Assembly: GCA_025360005.1 (NCBI GenBank)
Contig: JANYDA010000052.1
Location: 62,001-126,000 of the forward strand
Direction of reading: 5' to 3'
DNA length: 64,000 nt
Source of the DNA: Fibrobacteria bacterium
Lineage (GTDB): Bacteria > Fibrobacterota > Fibrobacteria > UBA11236
Shown: positions 8,884 through 16,043 of the stretch, piece by piece
Numbering within the stretch: the stretch's first letter is position 1
How the letters are laid out: every line of letters begins with the position of its first letter
The notes under the pieces: model-generated
The model's input: only the letters and a program-made list of their open reading frames with translations
Database searches by the model: none
What the model was told of the DNA's origin: nothing
Made by a program: the position numbers and the translations under genes

Positions 8884-10151
8884 AAATCCTCAGGGCGTTC
8901 CTTTCCAAATCTGGTTCGCGGAGTTGATGGCAATAGTGAATCCATTCCCTCGATCGATCTCGGTCGCGAGGCCATTGTCGCAAAGATCCCAGGTGGATCC
9001 AGTCCACTTGTAGATTCTGCTGGAAGGAATCGGCCCAGAAATCCAAACTTGCCCATCGGGCCCGGCGCCTATACCGTATGCCTTGATGGTTCCCCTCTTA
9101 ACCCAGTTGCCACCGGTAAGCTGGAAGACATCGCTCTGGAGGTTGATGACCCATGGAGCTCCGTTCTTGTCCACCGTGACGCGCATCGCTCGCGCTGCGG
9201 AAGACCACCATTTGCCATTTACCAGGTTGAAAACCTCGTAGCCGTAGGTGGCGTCGTAACTGCCACCGACTGCCCATACCTGGTTATTGCCGCCTGCGCC
9301 TATATCGCGTATGGTGATCGTTCCGCTGGGATCCTGCGTATTGTATTTGACCCAGTTGTTTCCGTTGACGTCCGCTTTCCAGGCATCGCCGAGGCTGTTC
9401 ACGGCCCAGACGCTTCCTCCATTCTCAACCTCTATCCGCACTCCCGATCCGATGCTGGGCTGGATCCAGGCGGAGGTAGAGGGATCCCAGTACTGGACTT
9501 TTTGATCCCCGCTACCCGCATTGATTTTCCAGATCCTGCCAGACGAACTGACGGCGATTTCCTTCCCGGTCCCGGGAAGCTGCGTCCAATTCAATCCCGA
9601 AAGGGCTCCGTAACTAAGGTCATTTTTTTGGGGCCCGGTCGTCTGCTCGGGTTGCAGACAGCCTCCCAGAAAAAGCGATCCAACTGCCACTAGAGGAATT
9701 AACCAAACTTGTTTCTGCATTTCGTCTCCTAAATTTTGGCCTTTATTTTCTCAGGTGATTCCGAGATCTAGACCGACTATGCAAGCAATGCAATACGCGA
9801 GCCAAATACAAATGTGGCCGTTTGATGCGCGTTTTTAGAATTCAAAGGGCGAAAGTCGGTTGAAAATAGCCCGGGATTGAGATTCCAATCCCAATTTTAG
9901 GACTGAGCAGAAACAAGGATTTTCAAAAATGGTATTGCGACCCTGTGGACTTGGGAAAATTTCAACAAAAACCTGGCCGTATGAAATCCATTCTTTCTTC
10001 AAAAAAGAATGGCCCACTTATCGCAAGAGAAATCCACCAAGGCATTTCAATCCCTTTTCCCTACGGAGTTTACACGGAAATTTTTTTCTTTTCCCTTCAG
10101 TCCGGTTCGGTTTTTTTGATCTTGGCTATTTTGGGTTGCCAAGGCACTGAA
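8884..10151. repeat. right copy of the ~1.43-kb tandem duplication
   Basis: Counterpart of 7446-8716. In this copy the peptidase gene continues intact to the right, so this is probably the complete locus and the left copy the partial one. Confidence 0.85.
8890..9720 (-). CDS. tectonin-repeat lipoprotein (paralogue 2)
   Basis: A 276-residue lipoprotein, starting MQKQVWLIPLVAVGS with lipobox LGGC and an AGGAG 5 nt upstream. The mature part is built of tectonin-type propeller units (DIGAGGNNQVWAVGG, MRVTVDKNGAPWVIN, YGIGAGPDGQVWIS) and ends with the same EIDRGNGFTIAINSA/IWKGTP tail as paralogue 1. It is divergent from the astacin-tectonin peptidase gene across about 260 bp. Both proteins carry the same fold, so they may share a ligand, or the lipoprotein may act as a surface receptor or partner of the peptidase. 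That link is inference. Confidence 0.88.
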   Translation of the reverse strand: MQKQVWLIPLVAVGSLFLGGCLQPEQTTGPQKNDLSYGALSGLNWTQLPGTGKEIAVSSSGRIWKINAGSGDQKVQYWDPSTSAWIQPSIGSGVRIEVENGGSVWAVNSLGDAWKADVNGNNWVKYNTQDPSGTITIRDIGAGGNNQVWAVGGSYDATYGYEVFNLVNGKWWSSAARAMRVTVDKNGAPWVINLQSDVFQLTGGNWVKRGTIKAYGIGAGPDGQVWISGPIPSSRIYKWTGSTWDLCDNGLATEIDRGNGFTIAINSANQIWKGTP

Positions 10152-11624
10152 CCTACTGCAATGGTGGATATACCTACCGGGAAGGAATCAACCACCAACG
10201 AAAATGCAGGTGGCAATTTAAAGAGCGGTATACTCAAAAGTGGCTGCTTGTTGGGTGAACCCATTGCATACAAGGAAATTGACGGTGACGCGGTTTTTAT
10301 GGGAGACATGATCCTAAGCCCGGAGCAATTACGTTGCCCGGACACAACGGCGAAGCCTACCGGCGCAGCCCGCAGCGCTGTTGGCGCAAGGTGGCCCTAC
10401 AACAAAGTTTATTACAACTTTGCTCCCGGTTTTTCAGGTCAAGATATCGTAATGAATGCTATTTCCCAATGGGAGTCCCACACAAAGATCCGCTTCCTAG
10501 TTCGGCAAAATGAGCAAAATTGGATCACCTTCTCGGACGATGGTTCGGATTGTAAGTCATTCGTCGGGATGCAAGGGGGAAATCAAACCGTGAAGCTTCC
10601 TGGATGCAGCACTGGAAATACAATCCATGAAATTGGGCACGCTTTAGGACTGTATCACGAGCAAATGAGAGCGGCACGGGACAATGACATCATTATGCAT
10701 CCTGAAAACGCTGACCCAGCCAGTGCCGTTAATTTCAAAACATATCTCCAACTTTCAAAGGATGGTTTCGACCAAGGACCTTTTGATTTCGGATCTATCA
10801 TGCTATATGGTTCCTATTTCTATTCAAAAAACGGATTACCCACTATGACAAAAAAGGATGGCAGTACGTTTGGGAGCCAAAGGACCGCCCCCTCAGCGGG
10901 TGATATCTCCCTGATAAACTTTCTCTATCCCCAACCTTGGAATCTGTTGCCGGGGCAGGCCCGAGATATCGGTGTAGGAGCGAATGGCACGGCATGGATC
11001 ATCGGCTCTACTAAGGTGGGTTCAGCGGGGGATTATAATATCGCACGATGGACGGGATCCGGATGGATTACCGTTGGAGGTGGTGGAGTAAGGATAGACG
11101 TGGACCCAGCAGGGAATCCATGGGTGGTGAATGCAAGCCATGGTATTTATTACTGGAATGGAACATCCTTTTTACATATGCCCGGCAATGCAAATGATAT
11201 CGGTATAGGTGCTGACGGATCCGTCTTTATTATTAGTAATACATTATATTCTAACAAAAAGGATTTCTACATTCAAAAATGGAATGGCTCTTCTTGGGTG
11301 ACTTTGCCCGGTGCCGGGGTTCGCATCTCAGCCGATCAATCGGGCCATCCTTGGGTGGTAAATTCGAGTGGTACCATTTATGCATGGAGCGGCTCTAGCT
11401 GGGTCCTGCAACCAGGAATGGCATCGGACATAGGAATTGGTACCGAAGGGTCCGTCTTCATCACGTCAACGACGGCTATTCCTGGTACACACGATTACTA
11501 TTTTGAAAAGCAAAGCACTTATGGATGGGTTTTAACTGGCGGGGCAGGCGTTAGCATTGACGCGGGTCCCGGAGGCGTACCCTGGGGAACCAATTCTAGC
11601 TTATCCGTTTATAACCAACTTTGA
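9981..11624 (+). CDS. astacin-like (M12A) metallopeptidase with tectonin propeller
   Basis: With the ATG at 9981 the protein has about 547 residues; a GTG at 9945 is possible and neither has a clear Shine-Dalgarno. A lipoprotein-like signal (VFLILAILGC) sits unusually far in, near residue 50. A propeptide with an astacin-type segment (FMGDMILSPEQL) precedes the catalytic domain. Zinc motif HEIGHALGLYHE begins at 10626 and the Met-turn SIMLY follows. The C-terminal half contains about six tectonin units (DIGVGANGTAWIIG, VRIDVDPAGNPWVVN and so on). It is probably a secreted or surface zinc protease directed to a glycan by the propeller. The duplicated relic suggests the ancestral start was at 10074, now ACG. 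Confidence 0.88.
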   Translation: MKSILSSKKNGPLIAREIHQGISIPFPYGVYTEIFFFSLQSGSVFLILAILGCQGTEPTAMVDIPTGKESTTNENAGGNLKSGILKSGCLLGEPIAYKEIDGDAVFMGDMILSPEQLRCPDTTAKPTGAARSAVGARWPYNKVYYNFAPGFSGQDIVMNAISQWESHTKIRFLVRQNEQNWITFSDDGSDCKSFVGMQGGNQTVKLPGCSTGNTIHEIGHALGLYHEQMRAARDNDIIMHPENADPASAVNFKTYLQLSKDGFDQGPFDFGSIMLYGSYFYSKNGLPTMTKKDGSTFGSQRTAPSAGDISLINFLYPQPWNLLPGQARDIGVGANGTAWIIGSTKVGSAGDYNIARWTGSGWITVGGGGVRIDVDPAGNPWVVNASHGIYYWNGTSFLHMPGNANDIGIGADGSVFIISNTLYSNKKDFYIQKWNGSSWVTLPGAGVRISADQSGHPWVVNSSGTIYAWSGSSWVLQPGMASDIGIGTEGSVFITSTTAIPGTHDYYFEKQSTYGWVLTGGAGVSIDAGPGGVPWGTNSSLSVYNQL

Positions 11625-11687
11625 GAAAAGGTGATTCGTTGTTGGGAGGTATCGAACACAAAGTTCAAGCGGATTTCCATGGGACTT

Positions 11688-12587
11688 TTAAGCCTGAATC
11701 TCCCACCTAAAGTCCCGCCCGATGATCTGGTTCCGGGTGTGGTGGGAAATCGACGTCGCCGACTCTTCATAAATGAGGACATCCCGCAACGCCTCCGGCA
11801 ACCCTTCCACGTCGGCCTCGTTGGAAACGTAGGGGCGGGATTCGCGCATCTCCGGCGCATAGCCGTAGCTGTAATTCCCGGTTTGTTCCATGTGGAACTT
11901 GGCCGCTTCCCATAAGCCTTGCGGAGTCCCGAAATCGAACCACGCCGCCTCGTGGCTGTAATTGGCCACGCCGATGGTATGCCCAGCGCGCAGCGCCGCG
12001 TTCCAATAAGGCTTGATGTCCTCGCATCCCGGCTTGACGAAATCCAGGAAGGCCTTTTCGTATACCGCGATGCCCGCGAAGGTGAGCCGCGCCAGTTCGC
12101 CGGGCGCGGTCGCATAGCCCCCGAAACCGTGCACGCCCAGCAGCTTGCCGTCCGCGTGCACGCTCAAGGTATTGTGAACCGGGCGGAAGATCCCCGCCAA
12201 GGTGGCGATATCGCCGGAGGCTTGGTGGCGCGCCTTCAGATCCTTGAGATCGATGGTGTGGATGAGATCGCCGTTATGCACCAGGAAGCGATCGGTGGTC
12301 TCCAGGATATGCCGGGCATTGTCCAGGCAACCGCCCGTGCCCAGGATCCGGGGTTCGTACAGGATGTTCATGCCCAGCCTTTGGGCGGGTTTTTCCATCT
12401 CCGCATAGAGATGATGGGTGTTGCAAAGGATGCGGTTGGGGAACAGGGGCTGGGCGCGGCGGAAATTTATTTCCAGCGCGCTGCGGCCCTGGAAGGTGAT
12501 GGCCGGCTTGGGAATGCGATCGGTGAGAGGACGCAGGCGCTTGCCGTAGCCGGCGCACAGGAAGAAGGCGGATAGGGTACCAGGCAT
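11688..12587 (-). CDS. sugar-1-phosphate nucleotidyltransferase, MurU-like
   Basis: A 299-residue NTP-transferase fold protein. The N-terminal signature LCAGYGKRLRPLTDRIPKP is the nucleotide-binding loop with the conserved Lys-Pro. LGTGGCLDNA and VHNGDLIHTID give the sugar site and metal-binding Asp. It has no left-handed helix repeats, so it is not a GlmU. The length is near or slightly above that of MurU (MurNAc-1-phosphate uridylyltransferase) and related sugar nucleotidyltransferases. Adjacency to namZ, 20 bp upstream on the same strand, supports a role in recycling of MurNAc to UDP-MurNAc; the kinase AmgK usually needed for that route is not in the window. The substrate is inferred. Confidence 0.75.
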   Translation of the reverse strand: MPGTLSAFFLCAGYGKRLRPLTDRIPKPAITFQGRSALEINFRRAQPLFPNRILCNTHHLYAEMEKPAQRLGMNILYEPRILGTGGCLDNARHILETTDRFLVHNGDLIHTIDLKDLKARHQASGDIATLAGIFRPVHNTLSVHADGKLLGVHGFGGYATAPGELARLTFAGIAVYEKAFLDFVKPGCEDIKPYWNAALRAGHTIGVANYSHEAAWFDFGTPQGLWEAAKFHMEQTGNYSYGYAPEMRESRPYVSNEADVEGLPEALRDVLIYEESATSISHHTRNQIIGRDFRWEIQA

Positions 12588-12607
12588 GTTACGTCAGTTC
12601 CGGGGAA

Positions 12608-13729
12608 TCAGGGGATGGTGGGAAAAGCGCCCGTTACCGGCCCGCCGATCAGGATCTCGATGGGAAGTTTTTTGTGTTCGTATTCATAGGGCGGTTGTTT
12701 CCATTGGAACTGCGTCGGATACTCGCGCCGCACCAGGTTGAGCATCTCCACCGCGCTGCGATAGGGGAGGAAAACCTTGCGGTCGGTGACGTGGAATTGG
12801 GCCCCACCGCATAGCTTGCCCTGGAACTTGTGGAAGGTGGGCTGGAAATAAGCTTCCCGGAAGAACACGCCCGGCAATCCCAGCCGGTTTAGCTTGGCGG
12901 TGAAATCGCGCGCGTCTTTAATGTATTCCGCGCCGAACAACTCGAAGGGCTTGGTGGTGCCGCGCCCTTCGGACATATTGGTGGCCTCCAGCAGGCACAT
13001 GCCGGGATAGACCACGGCCGTGTCCACGGTGGGCATATTGGGGGAGGGCAGCACCCAAGGCAGGCCGGTTTCCTCGAAATACATCTCCGGTTCCCAACCC
13101 TCCATCTCCAGAACGGTAAGGCCGCATTTGGGGAAGGCTTCCTTTTGGAATTGTCGCGCCAATTGGCCGATGGTCTTGCCATGGCGCACGGGAATGGGAT
13201 GCAGACCGACGAAGGATTTATATTCGGGATCGAGAACAGGACCTTCCACCGTCACGCCGTCGATGGGATTGGGTCGCTCCAACACCACCACATGCAGACC
13301 GGCCTTTTCCGCCGCCTTCATGCACAGGTACATCGTCCAGATGAAAGTGTAATAGCGGGCGCCCACGTCCTGCATGTCGATGAGGATGGCGTCCAGCCCG
13401 GCCAGCATTTCCGGCGTGGGTTCGCGATGCTCGCCATAAAGACTGGAGACCGGGATGCCCCATTGCGGATGCAGGAATCCTTGCCATTCGATCATGTTGT
13501 CCTGGGTTTGCCCCAGGTAACCATGCTGCGGTCCGAACAAGGCTTTCAACTGGAAGAGATCGCCGTCGTGCGACTTCAAGACATCGCTGGCATGGGCCAG
13601 GGAGGCGGAAACGGAGGCGGGATGCAGCACGGCGCCGATCCGGGCGTTTTTAAGCGCGCGCGGCCAAATTTTGGCCAGCCTATCAAGCGGGAGCGAGACC
13701 GGTTTTTTGCTATTTTTCATCTTACCCAA
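12608..13729 (-). CDS. namZ: exo-beta-N-acetylmuramidase NamZ family (DUF1343)
   Basis: A 373-residue DUF1343 protein. Family features are visible: FGPQHGYLG, SLYGEHREPTPEML, DMQDVGARYYTF, LERPNPIDG, SPNMPTVDTAVVYPG and the strongly conserved EGRGTTKPFE. NamZ-type enzymes release terminal MurNAc from peptidoglycan fragments. The C-terminus ends soon after LPIEILIGGPVTG, whereas family members usually continue for about 30 more residues, so it appears slightly shortened. No secretion signal is obvious; the basic N-terminus (KNSKKPVSLPLD) suggests a cytoplasmic enzyme here. It lies directly upstream of a MurU-like gene. Confidence 0.85.
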   Translation of the reverse strand: MGKMKNSKKPVSLPLDRLAKIWPRALKNARIGAVLHPASVSASLAHASDVLKSHDGDLFQLKALFGPQHGYLGQTQDNMIEWQGFLHPQWGIPVSSLYGEHREPTPEMLAGLDAILIDMQDVGARYYTFIWTMYLCMKAAEKAGLHVVVLERPNPIDGVTVEGPVLDPEYKSFVGLHPIPVRHGKTIGQLARQFQKEAFPKCGLTVLEMEGWEPEMYFEETGLPWVLPSPNMPTVDTAVVYPGMCLLEATNMSEGRGTTKPFELFGAEYIKDARDFTAKLNRLGLPGVFFREAYFQPTFHKFQGKLCGGAQFHVTDRKVFLPYRSAVEMLNLVRREYPTQFQWKQPPYEYEHKKLPIEILIGGPVTGAFPTIP

Positions 13730-13864
13730 TCCGATGCGACGGGTGCTTTCCCACGCATGGCGAATGCTAAATAAAGTAATTCACCGCACCGGACGGGACG
13801 GTTAAATTCAACTTCACGTATAGCGCCCCGGGGACTCACCCTCCCCGGGAGAAATGAGGACAAA

Positions 13865-14374
13865 ATGGGATCACTGAACAAAGCCACCTTGATCGGAAAC
13901 CTGGGCAAGGATCCGGAAGTGCGGGCCATCCCCTCCGGCGCCAAGGTCGCCAACTTTTCCATCGCCACCACCGAGAGCTACACCGGCAAGGACGGCAACA
14001 AGGTCGATAAGACCGAGTGGCACAATATCGTGATGTGGCGCGGCCTGGCCGAGGTCGCGGAGAAATACCTGCGCAAGGGTTCCCAGGTGTACATCGAAGG
14101 GCGCCTGCAGACGCGCTCATGGGACGATCAGAACGGGCAAAAGCGGTACACTACGGAAATCGTGGCGGATAACATGGTCATGCTGGGACGACCCGGCAAT
14201 GGTGGAGGCGGCGCTCCCCGCGAAGGCGGCGACAATTTTTCCCAGCAACGCGAACAGCCCGCCATGAACCCGGGCCGCGCTACCGGAGGCTCCTCCAGCT
14301 TCGGCGGCGGCGCCGGCAATTACGGAGCGCCCTCGTCCTTGCCGCCCCAGGCGGAGGATGATCTACCGTTCTAA
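13865..14374 (+). CDS. ssb: single-stranded DNA-binding protein
   Basis: A 169-residue protein. An OB-fold occupies about residues 1-110 ([52 protein letters not shown]). A Gly/Gln/Ser-rich disordered linker follows, and the acidic tip DDLPF recruits replication and repair partners. It coats single-stranded DNA during replication, repair and recombination. It stands alone, not between rpsF and rpsR as in many bacteria. AGAAATGAGGACAAA precedes the ATG and provides a GAGG ribosome binding site. Confidence 0.97.
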   Translation: MGSLNKATLIGNLGKDPEVRAIPSGAKVANFSIATTESYTGKDGNKVDKTEWHNIVMWRGLAEVAEKYLRKGSQVYIEGRLQTRSWDDQNGQKRYTTEIVADNMVMLGRPGNGGGGAPREGGDNFSQQREQPAMNPGRATGGSSSFGGGAGNYGAPSSLPPQAEDDLPF

Positions 14375-14380
14375 GGTTCA

Positions 14381-14398
14381 GGGGCGGTTTGCCGCCCC
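14381..14398 (+). terminator. GC-rich hairpin after ssb
   Basis: GGGGCGG-TTTG-CCGCCCC, a perfect 7-bp stem beginning 6 nt after the ssb stop. No T-run follows, so efficiency as an intrinsic terminator is uncertain. Confidence 0.5.
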
Positions 14399-14421
14399 AA
14401 GCTGAAATCGATGTCCGGCTT

Positions 14422-14677
14422 TTAAATACCCGATGGCGCCCCCAAGTCGGCGCTATCATTCCTACGATACCCAACCGCCCCATTTTCGTCGATATGGTTT
14501 TTGAACGGGGTATGACCGATCCGATCGTATCGTAGCGCACCACATCGACGAAAACCGCCGGGTCGCTTTCTTCAAAAGCGTTTTTCAAAGCGGAGACGGT
14601 TTTATGGATAGGCGCTCTCCTTGAATCGCGAGATCGATATCGGAGGCTTCCCGATGGGCTCCCAGAGCGCGCGAACC
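14422..14677 (-). pseudogene. frameshifted minimal nucleotidyltransferase (MNT-type) relic
   Basis: Three minus-strand fragments in different frames together rebuild a small nucleotidyltransferase. The first, from 14677, has the signature GSRALGAHREASDIDLAI. The second, about 14603-14520, reads VSALKNAFEESDPAVFVDVV. The third, about 14508, reads FKNHIDENGAVGYRR and stops at 14422. Such proteins (GSxxxG...SDIDL) are common as the MNT half of HEPN-MNT toxin-antitoxin pairs. At least two frameshifts and a stop directly before the signature show that it is dead. I see no HEPN partner nearby. Confidence 0.65.
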
Positions 14678-14850
14678 CTATTCCGCCCCTCCATTCGCGG
14701 GCTCCCCGTTGGCAGTATTTGGATTGTCTGGCCAATGGAGTTAGTAAAACCAGTTGGTAAAAACGCGATTTTCCATGGGAACGGACCGGCTTTGCCAAAG
14801 GGTTTGCGGCCGCTCTTCCCCCCGCCACAGGGCTATGGTAGAATGGACCC

Positions 14851-15948
14851 ATGGCGGACAGGGCTACCCCGGATTGGCAAATGGACGATTCCGACGGAAC
14901 CGCACCGCTCCCGTTGCTCTCCATCATCCTTCCCTGCTTCAACGAGGAAAAGAATATCGCGCCCGTACATGCGGCTTTGGCGCAAACCTGCGCCGGTATC
15001 GCCTGGGAAATGATCTTCGTCGACGACGGCAGCCGGGACGGCACCAGCGGGGAAGTCCGTCTATTGGCCGCGCGCGATCCCAAGGTGCGCCTGCTCCGCT
15101 TCGTCGGCAATGCCGGCCACCAGCATGCGTTACGCGCCGGTTACCGGGCCGCCCGCGGCCGGTGGATCCTGACCATGGACGCGGACATGCAGCATCCGCC
15201 TGCGGCCGTTCCCGCCATGCTCGCAAAGGCCCAAGAGGGCTTCGACGTGGTGCAGATGGTGCGTGCCGGATCGCAAGCCGGATTCCTGAAGGATTTTTTC
15301 TCCCGCGCGTTCTATAAAGCGTTCAACGCCATCTCCGAAGTGCCCATCCCCGAGCAGGCTTCGGATTTCCGCATCGTGAGCCGCTACGTCTGCGACGTGC
15401 TCAACGGTTTGCCGGAACGCAACCTCATCGTGCGCGCCATCCTGCCTTACCTGGGCTTCAAGGCGGCTTCCCTGCGTTTCCAATTGGCCGGGCGCTTGCA
15501 CGGCCAGGCGGCTTTCAGCTTCCGGAAATCGCTGGACATGGGTTCCCAGGCTTTGTTCAATTTCAGCGCCGTGCCTTTGAAGCTGGCCATGCGGGTGGGA
15601 TTGCTCATCTCGGCCCTGGCATTCCTATACGGCATCTACAATGTGGCTGCCAAATTCCTCTCCAATCGCAACGTACCCGGCTATACCGATCTCATCGCTT
15701 CCACGCTCTTCCTGGGCGGCCTGATCCTGGTCTACCTGGGGATACTTGGACGTTACATCCTGGTTATCCTGGATCATTTGAAAAGCCGGCCGGAGTATTT
15801 GCTGGCGGAAGAAACCGTTCCGCCTCCACAGGCGGCTTCCCCATCCGTCGCAAACCTTGGCAGTGCCGCGCAGGAGAACCACCCCCGATCGGAACCGCTT
15901 CGGCTTCCGCCGGACCGGCCTGCGCGCCCCCAGGGACGCCGGGCCTGA
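14851..15948 (+). CDS. GT2 polyprenyl-phosphate glycosyltransferase (DPM1/GtrB type)
   Basis: A 365-residue protein. The N-terminal GT-A domain (about 20-240) carries SIILPCFNEEKNI, the nucleotide-binding FVDDGSRDGT and the metal-binding region TMDADMQHPP. Two membrane helices follow (LAMRVGLLISALAFLYGIYN and TLFLGGLILVYLGILGRYIL), as in GtrB/ArnC-like enzymes that load a sugar onto undecaprenyl phosphate. A Pro/Ala-rich cytoplasmic tail ends the protein. The next gene, about 95 bp downstream, encodes a large multi-spanning protein that could use the lipid-linked sugar. The sugar is unknown. Confidence 0.9.
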   Translation: MADRATPDWQMDDSDGTAPLPLLSIILPCFNEEKNIAPVHAALAQTCAGIAWEMIFVDDGSRDGTSGEVRLLAARDPKVRLLRFVGNAGHQHALRAGYRAARGRWILTMDADMQHPPAAVPAMLAKAQEGFDVVQMVRAGSQAGFLKDFFSRAFYKAFNAISEVPIPEQASDFRIVSRYVCDVLNGLPERNLIVRAILPYLGFKAASLRFQLAGRLHGQAAFSFRKSLDMGSQALFNFSAVPLKLAMRVGLLISALAFLYGIYNVAAKFLSNRNVPGYTDLIASTLFLGGLILVYLGILGRYILVILDHLKSRPEYLLAEETVPPPQAASPSVANLGSAAQENHPRSEPLRLPPDRPARPQGRRA

Positions 15949-16043
15949 ACGTCTTCCGGACCGTCGCTCCGGAGGTCACCAAACCCTTTCGTTTCCCCGC
16001 ACTTGAATGGCACCGGCTGCCATCGATGACGTAGAATGAGGCC

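Larger units (their letters stand above)
8289..8889. other. gene-free stretch holding a degenerate promoter and peptidase copy
   Basis: No intact gene is visible here. Bases 8289 to about 8716 are homologous to 9721-10151, the divergent promoter region and 5' end of the intact peptidase gene. Bases 8717-8889 are unique apart from the inverted repeat at 8816-8840. Confidence 0.75.
14375..14850. other. gene-poor interval between ssb and glycosyltransferase
   Basis: Contains the ssb hairpin and the nucleotidyltransferase relic. Between about 14680 and 14850 I see no gene. TAGAAT at about 14839 could serve as a -10 for the glycosyltransferase, but no matching -35 is evident. Confidence 0.6.

Noticed and set aside
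14280-15110. Minus-strand 276-codon open frame across the end of ssb and the start of the glycosyltransferase
   Set aside because: Most of it is antisense to two real genes and its protein is Arg/Ser-rich without domains; only a short part coincides with the nucleotidyltransferase relic, which needs other frames.
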